64,000 nucleotides of DNA, taken from contig CAKNFJ010000001.1 in assembly GCA_930633495.1 (NCBI GenBank), forward strand, positions 1,054,001 through 1,118,000, read 5' to 3'. A program made the position numbers and the translations under genes. Shown here one piece after another: positions 25,410 to 33,638 of this stretch. The notes under the pieces were generated by a model. The model did not search any database. It was not told the origin of the DNA and worked only from the letters and a program-made list of their open reading frames with translations. Positions within the stretch are counted from its first letter, which is position 1; every line of letters begins with the position of its first letter. The stretch is from Hyphomicrobiales bacterium. Its GTDB lineage: Bacteria; Pseudomonadota; Alphaproteobacteria; Rhizobiales; Beijerinckiaceae.

Positions 25410-25703
25410 CGAGCCGGGCAACCCGGTCAGGCGCGCGAGGCGGCGGCAGACGGCTTCGACTGTCGGCTGGGACTGTCGCTTGGCATCGGGTCGGGGTTTC
25501 CTGTGAGCAGCCGGCCGCGCAGGCCGGAGGCAGGAGCGCCAATGCACCCGCAAGGCGCCCCGCGTCAAACGGTTTTTTGCACGCGGCAATCGGGAGCATC
25601 CGCATTGGCGCGGCGCAGTCCCGGGCCTAATGTCGCAGCGACGGAATCGGCGTCCGCGCCGTCCCGCGCCGCCTGTCAGCTTTCTCCCACCGGAATCCAG
25701 CCG
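25410..25703. other. Gene-free divergent region between mgtE and the GST gene
   Basis: No credible gene is visible. An antisense frame at 25363-25605 has a Cys/Pro/Arg-rich composition and no ribosome site, and is rejected. The segment must hold the promoters of mgtE and the divergent GST gene; no M-box-type riboswitch core is recognisable by eye. Confidence 0.5.
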
Positions 25704-26366
25704 ATGTCCCTGACGATTTATGGTTGCTACCGCTCGCGCGCCTCGCGCAACATCTGGCTCGCCAACGAGCTCGGCCTGGCCTACACGCATGTGCCGGTGA
25801 TCCAGGCCTATCGCCTGCCCGACCCGAACGCGCCGGGCGTACCGCTGCACACCCGCAGCGCCGACTTCCTGAAGATCAACCCGAACGGCCATATCCCCTC
25901 GATCGACGACGACGGCTTCAAGCTGCACGAATCGCTGGCGATCAACCTCTATCTCGCGCGCAAGCATGGCGGGCCGCTCGCCCCGCAGAACGCGCAGGAG
26001 GAAGGGCTTGCGGTGATGTGGTCGCTCTGGGCCGCGACCGAGTGCGAGGGCCACGCGCTCAACCTGCAGTTCCACCTCGCCGCCTATCCGCCGGAGAAGC
26101 GCAAGCCGGAGCTGGTCGAAGCCGCGCTCGCCGCCCTGCCCGGCCCCTTCGCTGTGCTCGACAAGACGCTGGCCGAAGGCAATGGCTATGTGATGGGCGG
26201 CCGCTTCACCGTCGCCGACATCAACGTCGCCGAGATCATCCGCTACGCCAAGCCGGCGACGCAGCTCTTCGACGCCGCTCCGCGCGTGAAGGCCTGGCTC
26301 GATGCCTGCCAGGCACGCCCGGCCTTCCAGGCGATGTGGCAGGCGCGCGACGCCGAAGCCGCCTGA
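25704..26366 (+). CDS. Glutathione S-transferase family protein
   Basis: 220 residues from MSLTIYGCYRSRASRNIWLANELG. The N-terminal thioredoxin-like domain holds the catalytic-region Ser of YRSRASRN and the cis-Pro/glutathione segment NPNGHIPSIDDDGFKLHESLAINLYLA. The C-terminal helical domain has GGRFTVADINVAEIIRYAK. It probably conjugates or reduces electrophiles with glutathione in the cytoplasm; the substrate is unknown. A hairpin at 26381-26415 follows its stop codon. The 5' frame extension to 25023 lies in mgtE antisense and is discarded. Confidence 0.92.
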   Translation: MSLTIYGCYRSRASRNIWLANELGLAYTHVPVIQAYRLPDPNAPGVPLHTRSADFLKINPNGHIPSIDDDGFKLHESLAINLYLARKHGGPLAPQNAQEEGLAVMWSLWAATECEGHALNLQFHLAAYPPEKRKPELVEAALAALPGPFAVLDKTLAEGNGYVMGGRFTVADINVAEIIRYAKPATQLFDAAPRVKAWLDACQARPAFQAMWQARDAEAA

Positions 26367-26380
26367 GCGGAAAGCCCTGC

Positions 26381-26415
26381 ACGAACCGGAAAGCGGCTTC
26401 CGCTCTCCGGTTCGT
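26381..26415 (+). terminator. Hairpin downstream of GST gene (possible terminator)
   Basis: The outer stem ACGAACCGGA (26381-26390) pairs with TCCGGTTCGT (26406-26415), with an inner AGCGG/CCGCT helix. It is followed by TGCCTTGTG, a poor U-run, so termination may be weak. Confidence 0.6.
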
Positions 26416-26487
26416 TGCCTTGTGTCGAATCCGGCCTCGCGCAGAATCCGGGTGGCCCGGTCTCGTCCGGCCGCCTACTGACGCGGA

Positions 26488-27453
26488 ATGACCCGGCCAG
26501 CGAGCACAGTTTCCGCCATGACACAGCCGACATCTTCCCCCGCGCTGCGCATGGGCCCGATGGAATGGCTCCTGCTGATCGTCCTGTCGCTCCTGTGGGG
26601 CGGCTCGTTCTTCTTCAACAAGCTGACCGTGGCGGAGTGGCCGCCCTTCGCCGTGGTGCAGGTGCGCGTCGGGCTTGCGGCGCTGGCACTGCTGCTGGTG
26701 GTGCGAATCGCCGGACAATCGATGGCGGTGGGGCGTGAGCTCTGGCTCGCCTTCTTCGGGATGGGCATTCTCAACAACCTGATCCCGTTCAGCCTGTTCC
26801 TCTGGGGCCAGCAGCAGATCGCGAGCGGGCTCGCCTCGATCCTGAACGCGACCACGCCGATCTTCGCGGTGCTGGTGATGCATTGCTTCGGCAACGAGAA
26901 GGCGACGGGCTTGAAGCTCGGCGGCGTGCTGGCCGGCCTCGTCGGCGTCGCCATCCTGATGGGGCCGGACGCCATCACGGGCCTCGGCTCCAATCTGGCG
27001 GCGCAGCTCGCCTGCATTCTCGCCGCCGTCTCCTACGCCTTTTCCGGCCTGATCGGCCGCCGCTTCCGCGGCATCTCGCCCCTGGTCGCCGCCACCGGCC
27101 AGCTCAGCGCCTCGACATTGATGATGATCCCGATCGTCTTCGTGATGCATCCGCCCTGGACGCTGCCGGTCCCGTCCCAGCGGGCTCTTTTCGCCCTTGT
27201 CGGATTGGCACTGATCTCGACGGCGCTGGCCTATCTCCTGTTCTTCCGGATCATGCGTGCGGCCGGGCCGAGCAACGTCATGCTCGTCACCTTCCTGATC
27301 CCCGTCAGTGCCATCCTGCTCGGCTCCGGGCTTCTGGGCGAGGAGCTGCTGCCGCGCCATTTCGCCGGCATGGCGGCGATCTTCACAGGGCTTGCCCTCA
27401 TCGACGGCCGCATCGTGCGCATCGCCCAGGCAAGGCCCGCTCCAACTTCCTGA
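26488..27453 (+). CDS. DMT-superfamily (EamA) exporter
   Basis: 321 residues, or 311 if started at ATG 26518; neither start has a good ribosome site. It has ten predicted helices with two EamA repeats: SLLWGGSFFFNKLTVAEWPPFAVVQVRV near residue 35-60, and LAAVSYAFSGLIGRRFRGISPLVAAT in the second repeat. TALAYLLFFRIMRAAGPSNVMLVTFLIPV is the typical end of the second repeat. The family exports amino acids, nucleosides or metabolites across the inner membrane; the substrate cannot be assigned. Confidence 0.92.
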   Translation: MTRPASTVSAMTQPTSSPALRMGPMEWLLLIVLSLLWGGSFFFNKLTVAEWPPFAVVQVRVGLAALALLLVVRIAGQSMAVGRELWLAFFGMGILNNLIPFSLFLWGQQQIASGLASILNATTPIFAVLVMHCFGNEKATGLKLGGVLAGLVGVAILMGPDAITGLGSNLAAQLACILAAVSYAFSGLIGRRFRGISPLVAATGQLSASTLMMIPIVFVMHPPWTLPVPSQRALFALVGLALISTALAYLLFFRIMRAAGPSNVMLVTFLIPVSAILLGSGLLGEELLPRHFAGMAAIFTGLALIDGRIVRIAQARPAPTS

Positions 27454-27634
27454 GCGTGCATGCGCTTTCCGGGCCTTTCCCGGCTGCCCACCCCCAAGCG
27501 GCTCTCAGCCGAAAGGCTTTGTTGTCAAAAGATTATGAATTTCTGTAGGATCGACACCCTGGCCGGAACCGTTATTGGCCACGGCCACCGATAGAGATAT
27601 CGCGGCAAGCGATACACGGGACAGGGGACGGCCT

Positions 27635-28621
27635 ATGGATGTGCGGCAACTGCGATGTTTCATCGCGGTCGCGGAAGAGCTGCATTTCGGCCGCGCGGCC
27701 GAGCGACTCGGCGTTGCGCCTCCCGCCCTGTCACGCCAGATCAGCGCCCTCGAGGACGAACTCGGCGTCGGCCTGCTGACGCGCACGACCCGCCAGGTCG
27801 CGATGACCCGCGCCGGGCTGATCATGCTGGAGGAAGCCAAGGGCATTCTCGTCAAGATGGAGCACGCCTCCCGCGCCGTGCGCGAGGCCTCGCTCGCCTC
27901 CGGCAAGGTGCTGCGCGTGGGCGCGATCGATGCGGCCTCGTCGAGCTTCGTTCCCGAGGCCCTGGTGGCGTTCCGCGCGCGCTTTCCCGGCATCGAGATC
28001 AAATTCGTCGAGGCGATGACGGCAGCCCTGGTCCAGATGCTGGAAGCCGGCAAGCTCGATCTCGCGCTCACCCGTCCGCCGCGCAAACCGACCGATTGCG
28101 TCTTCGAGATCCTGCGGGTCGAGCGCCCCATCGTTGTGCTGCATGAGAATCACCCGCTCGCGGCGCGCGAGCACCTGACGATGCTCGACCTCGTCGGAGA
28201 GCCCTTCGTCGTGCCCTCCAAGCGCATCCGGCCTTACGCCTACGACCTCGTCATGGCCTATTTCGAGAGCGTCGGCTCGGTGCCCAACGTCACCATCGAG
28301 GCGACGGAAAAGCCGGCGATGATGTCGGCGGTCGCGGCCGGGCTCGGCATGGCGCTGGCGCCGGACTGGGTGTCGCGGCTGTCCTTCCCGGGCGTGACGA
28401 TGCGGCGCCTGCGCGGCGCGCTGCTCGATCCGCCGCCGCCCGGGGCTCTCGTCGGGGTTTCCTGGCGCCCGCAGCAGAAGCTTCCCGCCCGCGACGACTT
28501 CCTCGCGATCCTGCGCGAGAGCGTGACCTTGCTCGACGAACGCCACAGCCTTTCCGTCACCCCGTCCCCCAAACCGCAAGAACGCACGGCCCGTATCGGG
28601 TCGTCGGCCGGAGGAGCCTGA
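27635..28621 (+). CDS. LysR-family regulator linked to the tct transporter
   Basis: 328 residues from MDVRQLRCFIAVAEELHFGRAAERLGV (ATG 27635, AGGGG upstream). The winged helix-turn-helix RAAERLGVAPPALSRQISALEDELGVGLLTRTTR is of the CbnR/CatM-like class, and a standard substrate-binding domain follows. Its stop TGA shares a base with the tctB start (TGATG), so regulator and transporter are co-transcribed and translationally coupled. This is unusual for LysR genes, which are mostly divergent from their targets. Confidence 0.92.
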   Translation: MDVRQLRCFIAVAEELHFGRAAERLGVAPPALSRQISALEDELGVGLLTRTTRQVAMTRAGLIMLEEAKGILVKMEHASRAVREASLASGKVLRVGAIDAASSSFVPEALVAFRARFPGIEIKFVEAMTAALVQMLEAGKLDLALTRPPRKPTDCVFEILRVERPIVVLHENHPLAAREHLTMLDLVGEPFVVPSKRIRPYAYDLVMAYFESVGSVPNVTIEATEKPAMMSAVAAGLGMALAPDWVSRLSFPGVTMRRLRGALLDPPPPGALVGVSWRPQQKLPARDDFLAILRESVTLLDERHSLSVTPSPKPQERTARIGSSAGGA

Positions 28622-29139
28622 TGAGTCTCAATCAGATAGAACGGGCACAAGGGTTGCGCGTGCGATCGACGCAGGATCTCGCCGGCGGCCTCTTCATGAT
28701 CCTGCTGGCGGTCGGCGCCTTCGTTTTCTCCTGGGAGCTGCCGGTCGGCACGCTGCGCCAGCTCGGCCCCGGCATGCTGCCGAAGACCTTCGCGGTGATC
28801 TGCGGCGCGCTCGGCCTGATGCTGGCGCTCGCCTCGCTGCGCTACAACGGCGAGAAGCTCTCGGGCTGGTCGTGGAAGGGCATCTTCTTCGCGCTGGGCG
28901 GCGCCTGCCTGTTCGCGCTCACCATCCGCGGCTTCGAGTTCGGCCCGATCCGCGTTCCGTCACTCGGGCTGCTCGTCTCCGGCCCGCTGCTGATCTTCTT
29001 CTCCGGCCTCGCCGCGGACGACCGCAGGATCAAGGAACTGGTGATCTTCGCCGTCGCGATGTCGGCCGCCTGCATCCTGCTGTTCAAATACGCGCTGAGC
29101 CTGCCGATCCCGCTGGCGCCCTGGCTGCTGGGGATCTGA
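28621..29139 (+). CDS. tctB: Tripartite tricarboxylate transporter, small membrane subunit TctB
   Basis: 172 residues with four predicted helices: LAGGLFMILLAVGAFVFSWELPVG and LGPGMLPKTFAVICGALGLMLAL are the typical TctB opening; two further helices follow, ending PIPLAPWLLGI. It forms the membrane complex with TctA. The start overlaps the LysR stop with GGAGGAG upstream, and the tctA ATG is three bases after its stop. Confidence 0.92.
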   Translation: MSLNQIERAQGLRVRSTQDLAGGLFMILLAVGAFVFSWELPVGTLRQLGPGMLPKTFAVICGALGLMLALASLRYNGEKLSGWSWKGIFFALGGACLFALTIRGFEFGPIRVPSLGLLVSGPLLIFFSGLAADDRRIKELVIFAVAMSAACILLFKYALSLPIPLAPWLLGI

Positions 29140-29142
29140 CCG

Positions 29143-30642
29143 ATGGACATGTTCTCCAATCTGGCGCTGGGCTTCGGCGTCGCGCTCACCTTCAAGAACA
29201 TCGCGCTCTGCTTCGCCGGCTGCCTCGTCGGCACGCTGATCGGCGTGCTGCCCGGCGTCGGGCCGATCGCGACGATCTCGATCCTCCTGCCGATCACCTT
29301 CGGGCTCGACCCGACCGGCGCCTTGATCATGCTGGCCGGGATTTACTACGGCGCGCAATATGGCGGCTCGACCACCGCGATCCTGGTCAACATCCCCGGC
29401 GAGGCGACCTCGGTCGTCACCACGCTGGACGGCCACCAGATGGCCAAGCAGGGCCGCGCCGGCATCGCGCTCGGCACGGCCGCGATGGGCTCCTTCTTCG
29501 CCGGCTGCGTCGCCACCCTGATCATCGCAGCGCTCGGCGCGCCGCTGACCAAGATGGCGCTGCTCTTCGGCCCGGCCGAGTATTTCTCGCTTATGGTGAT
29601 GGGCCTGTGCTTCGCGGTGGTCCTGGCGCGCGGCTCGATCCTCAAGGCCTTCTGCATGATCATGCTGGGACTGCTGTTCTCAACCGTCGGAACCGACCTC
29701 GAGACCGGCCAGGAACGGCTGACCTTCGGCATCCCGGCCCTCTCGGACGGCATCGACTTCTCGGTGCTGGCGATGGGCGTCTTCGGTTTCGCCGAAGTGC
29801 TGCGCAACCTTGAGAATCCCGAAGCCCGCGACGTCGTGAAGGGCAAGATCGGCCGGCTGCTGCCGGGCTGGGACGACATCAAGCAATGCATCAAGCCGGT
29901 GCTGCGCGGCACGGCGATCGGCGGCACGCTCGGCATCCTGCCGGGCAACGGCGCCGTGCTCGGCCCGTTCGCCAGCTACACCATGGAAAAGAAGATCGCC
30001 AAGGATCCCTCGCGCTTCGGCAAGGGCGCGATCGAGGGCGTGGCGGGGCCGGAATCGGCCAATAATGCCGGCGCCCAGACCGCCTTCATCCCGCTGCTGA
30101 CGCTGGGCATCCCGCCGAATGCGGTGATGGCGCTGATGGTCGGTGCGATGACGATCCACGGCATCATCCCCGGCCCGCAGGTCATGACCCGCAATCCGGA
30201 GCTGTTCTGGGGCATGATCGCCTCGATGTGGGTCGGCAACCTGATGCTGCTGATCATCAACCTGCCGCTGGTCGGCCTGTGGGTGCGGTTGCTCCAGGTG
30301 CCCTACCGGCTGATGTTCCCGGCGATCCTGATCTTCTGCTGCATCGGCATCTACTCGGTGAACAACCAGCCGCTCGACGTCGCCTTCACGGCGCTGTTCG
30401 GCCTGTTCGGCTACCTGCTGATAAAGCTCGGCTTCGAGCCGGCCCCGATGCTGCTCGGCTTCGTGCTCGGCAAGCTGATGGAGGAGAAGCTCCGGCAGGC
30501 GCTGATCATCTCGCGCGGTTCGTTCTGGACCTTCGTCGAGCGGCCGATCTCCGCAGGCCTGCTCACGGTCGCGGTGCTCGTGCTCGTCATCGCGCTGCTG
30601 CCATCGATCTCGAAGAAGCGCGAAGAGGTCTTCACCGAATGA
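29143..30642 (+). CDS. tctA: Tripartite tricarboxylate transporter, large permease TctA
   Basis: 499 residues with about twelve membrane segments. The family signatures are GVLPGVGPIATISILLPITFG (residues about 40-60) and YYGAQYGGSTTAILVNIPGEATSVVT (about 65-90). The second-half GPESANNAGAQTAFIPLLTLGIP is also diagnostic. It is the proton- or sodium-coupled permease receiving substrate from TctC. Substrate class is tricarboxylates or other carboxylates. It lies between tctB and tctC in one operon. Confidence 0.96.
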   Translation: MDMFSNLALGFGVALTFKNIALCFAGCLVGTLIGVLPGVGPIATISILLPITFGLDPTGALIMLAGIYYGAQYGGSTTAILVNIPGEATSVVTTLDGHQMAKQGRAGIALGTAAMGSFFAGCVATLIIAALGAPLTKMALLFGPAEYFSLMVMGLCFAVVLARGSILKAFCMIMLGLLFSTVGTDLETGQERLTFGIPALSDGIDFSVLAMGVFGFAEVLRNLENPEARDVVKGKIGRLLPGWDDIKQCIKPVLRGTAIGGTLGILPGNGAVLGPFASYTMEKKIAKDPSRFGKGAIEGVAGPESANNAGAQTAFIPLLTLGIPPNAVMALMVGAMTIHGIIPGPQVMTRNPELFWGMIASMWVGNLMLLIINLPLVGLWVRLLQVPYRLMFPAILIFCCIGIYSVNNQPLDVAFTALFGLFGYLLIKLGFEPAPMLLGFVLGKLMEEKLRQALIISRGSFWTFVERPISAGLLTVAVLVLVIALLPSISKKREEVFTE

Positions 30643-30706
30643 CGGGGTTGCCGCACCGGCGGCAGCCGACCACTTTCAAGTCAGGCAATCTCTGGGAGGA
30701 ATGCTC

Positions 30707-31681
30707 ATGAAGAAGTTTGTTCTCGGCCTTGCGGCTGCGGCGGCCCTGGCCCTTGCCGGCGGCGCACAAGCGCAAAGCTATCCGACGAAGCCGGTCACCA
30801 TGATCGTGCCCTTCGCCGCCGGCGGGCCAACCGACATCATCGCCCGCATCGTCGCCGATCACATGTCGAAGACGCTCGGCCAGCAGATCGTGATCGAAAA
30901 CGTCGCCGGCGCCGGCGGCACCACCGGCATCGCGCGCGCCCTCGCCGCAGCGCCGGACGGCTACACCATCGCGATGGGCCATCTCGGTACCTTCTCGGCG
31001 GCGCCGGCCACCTATCCCGGCCTCAAATACGACCCGATCAACGGCATGCAGACGATCGGGCTTGCCGGCGGCACGCCGATCCTGATCGTCGCGCGCAAGA
31101 ACCTCGAGGCGCCCGACCTCAAGACCTTCGTGGCCGCGGTCAAGGCCAACCCGGACAAGTTCAACGAGGCGCATGCCGGTCTCGGCTCGGTCTCTTGGAC
31201 GACCTGCACCCTGCTGAAGGGCATCCTCGGCACGCCGAAGATCAACGCCGTCGCCTATCGCGGCACCGGCCCGGCGCTGAACGACCTCGTCTCCGGCCAG
31301 GTCGATTTCATGTGCGACCAGATCGTCTCCGTCGCCGAGCAGGTCCGCGCCAACACGATCAAGGCCTATGCCATCGCCTCGGCCCAGCGCTCGCCGGCGC
31401 TGCCCGACGTCCCGACCACCAAGGAAGCCGGCCTGCCCGACTACCAGATTGAGGCCTGGAACGGCATCGCCGGTCCGAAGGGCATGCCGAAGGAGGCCGT
31501 GGACAGGCTCGTCGACGCGCTGAACAAGGCGCTGAACGACGAAGCCACCAAGAAGCGCCTGCTCGACCTCGGCACCGTGCTGCCGACGGCCGAGGAGCGC
31601 ACGCCTGCCGGCTTTGCGGCGCTGATCAAGCGCGACGCCGACAAGCTGACGCCGGCACTCTCGGCGGCGCCTAAGCAGTAA
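30707..31681 (+). CDS. tctC: Tripartite tricarboxylate transporter, periplasmic binding protein (TctC/Bug)
   Basis: 324 residues from ATG 30707 with GGGAGGA six bases upstream. The signal peptide is MKKFVLGLAAAAALALAGGAQAQ, cut after AQA. The mature Bug-type protein starts SYPTKPVTMIVPFAAGGPTDIIAR, with the second motif ENVAGAGGTTGIARALAAAPDGYT lining the carboxylate pocket. It captures a small organic acid in the periplasm and hands it to TctAB. The intrinsic terminator at 31708-31738 ends the operon. Confidence 0.95.
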   Translation: MKKFVLGLAAAAALALAGGAQAQSYPTKPVTMIVPFAAGGPTDIIARIVADHMSKTLGQQIVIENVAGAGGTTGIARALAAAPDGYTIAMGHLGTFSAAPATYPGLKYDPINGMQTIGLAGGTPILIVARKNLEAPDLKTFVAAVKANPDKFNEAHAGLGSVSWTTCTLLKGILGTPKINAVAYRGTGPALNDLVSGQVDFMCDQIVSVAEQVRANTIKAYAIASAQRSPALPDVPTTKEAGLPDYQIEAWNGIAGPKGMPKEAVDRLVDALNKALNDEATKKRLLDLGTVLPTAEERTPAGFAALIKRDADKLTPALSAAPKQ

Positions 31682-31707
31682 GCCTCGGCAACAGCCGAAA
31701 TTCTCGC

Positions 31708-31738
31708 GGCGGGCCCACTGGCCCGCCGTTTTTCGTTT
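31708..31738 (+). terminator. Intrinsic terminator of the tct operon
   Basis: GGCGGGCC (31708-31715), loop CACT, GGCCCGCC (31720-31727), then GTTTTTCGTTT. A strong stem and U-run 26 bp after the tctC stop. Confidence 0.92.
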
Positions 31739-31920
31739 CGGCCTGCCCTTCGGGAAGAGCCGGCGTCTACCGCCGATCACCTGAACTATTAACTCACTGC
31801 TCCCAAAGATCTTTTTCAAGGATGTTGCCGCGCGTTAACATCTCGTGACCGGATTTTTCGGGAACTGTTTCGGCTGTTTCGCGGTTTTCTCGCCGAAGTT
31901 CACTTCGAAAGGAGAAAGCC

Positions 31921-32352
31921 ATGTTGAAGAAGCTTGCTCTTGTTGCCGCCTTGACCATCACCCCGGCGATCGCCTTCGCCCAGAGCCAGCCTTCGGGCGG
32001 CGCGGTGGGCGGCGCGACCAGCGGTGCTGCGGCCGGTGCGGTCGGCGGCGCGGTGGTCGGTGGCCCGGTCGGTGCGGTGGTCGGCGGCGTCGGCGGTGCC
32101 GTGGTCGGAGCGATCGTCGGCGATGCAGCCGAGCCGCGTTTCCGCACCTATGTCGTCGAGCAGCGCGTCCCGTCCTACAGCTATGCCGAGCCGGTCGCGG
32201 TCGGCACCATCCTGCCGCAGCAGGGCGTCGTCTATCACCGCCTGCCGGCCGAATACGGGCCGACGGCCTCGCGCTACAATTACACGGTGGTGAACGACCG
32301 CACCCTCATCGTCGAGCCCCAGACCCGGCGCGTGGTGCAGATCATCGAGTAA
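31921..32352 (+). CDS. DUF1236 secreted protein with glycine-zipper segment
   Basis: 143 residues: signal peptide MLKKLALVAALTITPAIAFAQ; then a Gly/Ala/Val-rich stretch of GxxxG steps (residues about 25-75) that could be a membrane-inserting zipper; then the DUF1236 domain (YSYAEPVAVGTILPQQGVVYHRLP..RYNYTVVNDRTLIVEP) ending in RRVVQIIE. DUF1236 proteins are exported, of unknown function, and amplified in rhizobia. A paralogue follows at 32488. Confidence 0.88.
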   Translation: MLKKLALVAALTITPAIAFAQSQPSGGAVGGATSGAAAGAVGGAVVGGPVGAVVGGVGGAVVGAIVGDAAEPRFRTYVVEQRVPSYSYAEPVAVGTILPQQGVVYHRLPAEYGPTASRYNYTVVNDRTLIVEPQTRRVVQIIE

Positions 32353-32370
32353 CGCCGTTCCCGGCATGAA

Positions 32371-32400
32371 TGGGCCCGCTCCGGCAACGGGGCGGGCCCA
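32371..32400 (+). terminator. Hairpin between the two DUF1236 genes
   Basis: TGGGCCCGC and GCGGGCCCA (9 bp) are separated by 12 bases, 18 bp after the first DUF1236 stop. The following TCTCGCTCTTG is only weakly U-rich. Confidence 0.55.
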
Positions 32401-32487
32401 TCTCGCTCTTGTGATCGCCCCGGCAAGGAACTGCCACAAGACAAGCGCAGTTTCCGGGCGGGGCTAGGCAGATATCGGAGATCCACC

Positions 32488-32907
32488 ATGATCAAGCGGA
32501 TTCTGTTGGCTGCGGCCTTCGCAGCCATTCCCGTGACCGTTTTTGCGCAAAGCATGGGGCCCATCATCCGCGACCCCGCCAGTGGCGGTTTCACGCACGA
32601 CCCGGCTCTGGCCGGAAACGGCATATACATGGAACCGTTCTTCGGCCCGTCCCTGACGCGCGATCCCGCGGGAGGCACGATGATCAACGACAATGCGGGC
32701 TTCCGAGGCTATGTGATGGCGCAACATATGCGCTCTTATCGCTATGCCGAGCCGGTCGAAATCGGCACCGTGCTGCCCTCGCGCGGCGTGGTCTATCGCG
32801 ACGTGCCGGCGGCGTACGGGGCACCCGGATATCGCTACACGATCGTGAATGACGAAGCGGTGATCGTCGAGCCGCGCAGCCGCCGCGTGGTCCAAATCAT
32901 CGAGTGA
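32488..32907 (+). CDS. DUF1236 secreted protein (paralogue)
   Basis: 139 residues: signal peptide MIKRILLAAAFAAIPVTVFAQ; a middle segment with near-repeats IIRDPASGGFTHDPALAG and LTRDPAGGTMINDNAG; and the DUF1236 domain YRYAEPVEIGTVLPSRGVVYRDVP..YRYTIVNDEAVIVEPRSRRVVQIIE. It lacks the glycine-zipper part of its neighbour. Both C-termini end VVQIIE, so the pair arose by duplication with divergence of the N-terminal region. Periplasmic, function unknown. Confidence 0.88.
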   Translation: MIKRILLAAAFAAIPVTVFAQSMGPIIRDPASGGFTHDPALAGNGIYMEPFFGPSLTRDPAGGTMINDNAGFRGYVMAQHMRSYRYAEPVEIGTVLPSRGVVYRDVPAAYGAPGYRYTIVNDEAVIVEPRSRRVVQIIE

Positions 32908-32956
32908 CGTCAAAGCGGGGAGACCCGTGCCGAGAGGTGCGGGCCTTCCCGGGAAC

Positions 32957-33598
32957 TCAGCGCGTGCCGAACATGCGGTCGCCGGCATCCCCGAGACCCG
33001 GCACGATATAGCCGTGGTCGTTGAGCCGTTCGTCGATCGCCGCCGTCCAGATGCGGACATCGGGATGGGCGCCGCGCAGGCGGGCGATCCCCTCGGGCGA
33101 CGCCAGCAGGCAGACGAAACGCAAATCCCGGGCACCGCGCTCCTTCAGGCGCTCGACCGCCGCCACGGCGGAGTTGGCCGTCGCCAGCATCGGGTCCATC
33201 ACCACGATCATGCGGTCGGCGATGTCGGACGGGGCCTTGAAGTAATACTCGACCGCCTGCAGCGTATCCGGGTCGCGATAGAGGCCGATATGGGCGACGC
33301 GGGCGGCCGGGACGAGTTCAAGCATGCCGTCGAGAAAGCCGACGCCGGCCCGCAGGATGGGCGCGAAGACCAGCTTCTTGCCCGCTATGACGGGCTGCAT
33401 CGAGGTCGTCAGCGGCGTCTCGATCTCGATCAGCTCGGTCGGCAGATCGCGCGTCACCTCATAGCAGAGCAGCATGCCGATCTCGTTGAGGAGCTGGCGG
33501 AAGCTCTTGGTCGAGCGATCCTTCTCGCGCATCAGCGTGAGCTTGTGCTGGACCAGCGGATGGTCGACGACGGTGACGCCGTCCTGGCTCGAAGTCAT
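32957..33598 (-). CDS. upp: Uracil phosphoribosyltransferase
   Basis: 213 residues: the Upp opening [32 protein letters not shown], then [15 protein letters not shown], and the PRPP loop [25 protein letters not shown]. The C-terminus is [10 protein letters not shown], the uracil-binding end. It converts uracil and PRPP to UMP in the cytoplasm. Here it is the third gene of urc1-like/urc4-like/upp, spaced by 30 and 40 bp, which suggests its UMP product feeds the URC uracil-degradation route rather than, or as well as, salvage. Confidence 0.96.
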   Translation of the reverse strand: MTSSQDGVTVVDHPLVQHKLTLMREKDRSTKSFRQLLNEIGMLLCYEVTRDLPTELIEIETPLTTSMQPVIAGKKLVFAPILRAGVGFLDGMLELVPAARVAHIGLYRDPDTLQAVEYYFKAPSDIADRMIVVMDPMLATANSAVAAVERLKERGARDLRFVCLLASPEGIARLRGAHPDVRIWTAAIDERLNDHGYIVPGLGDAGDRMFGTR

Positions 33599-33638
33599 AC
33601 GCCGTTTACCCCTTCATCTCGCGGATTTCCGCTCGCCC

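Noticed and set aside
25363..25605. Possible small ORF upstream of and overlapping the mgtE start
   Set aside because: Composition is Arg/Pro/Cys-rich with no ribosome site; the DNA is better explained as leader and promoter.
25367..25703. M-box or other Mg2+ riboswitch for mgtE
   Set aside because: No recognisable M-box core; only a simple hairpin at the ribosome site can be supported.
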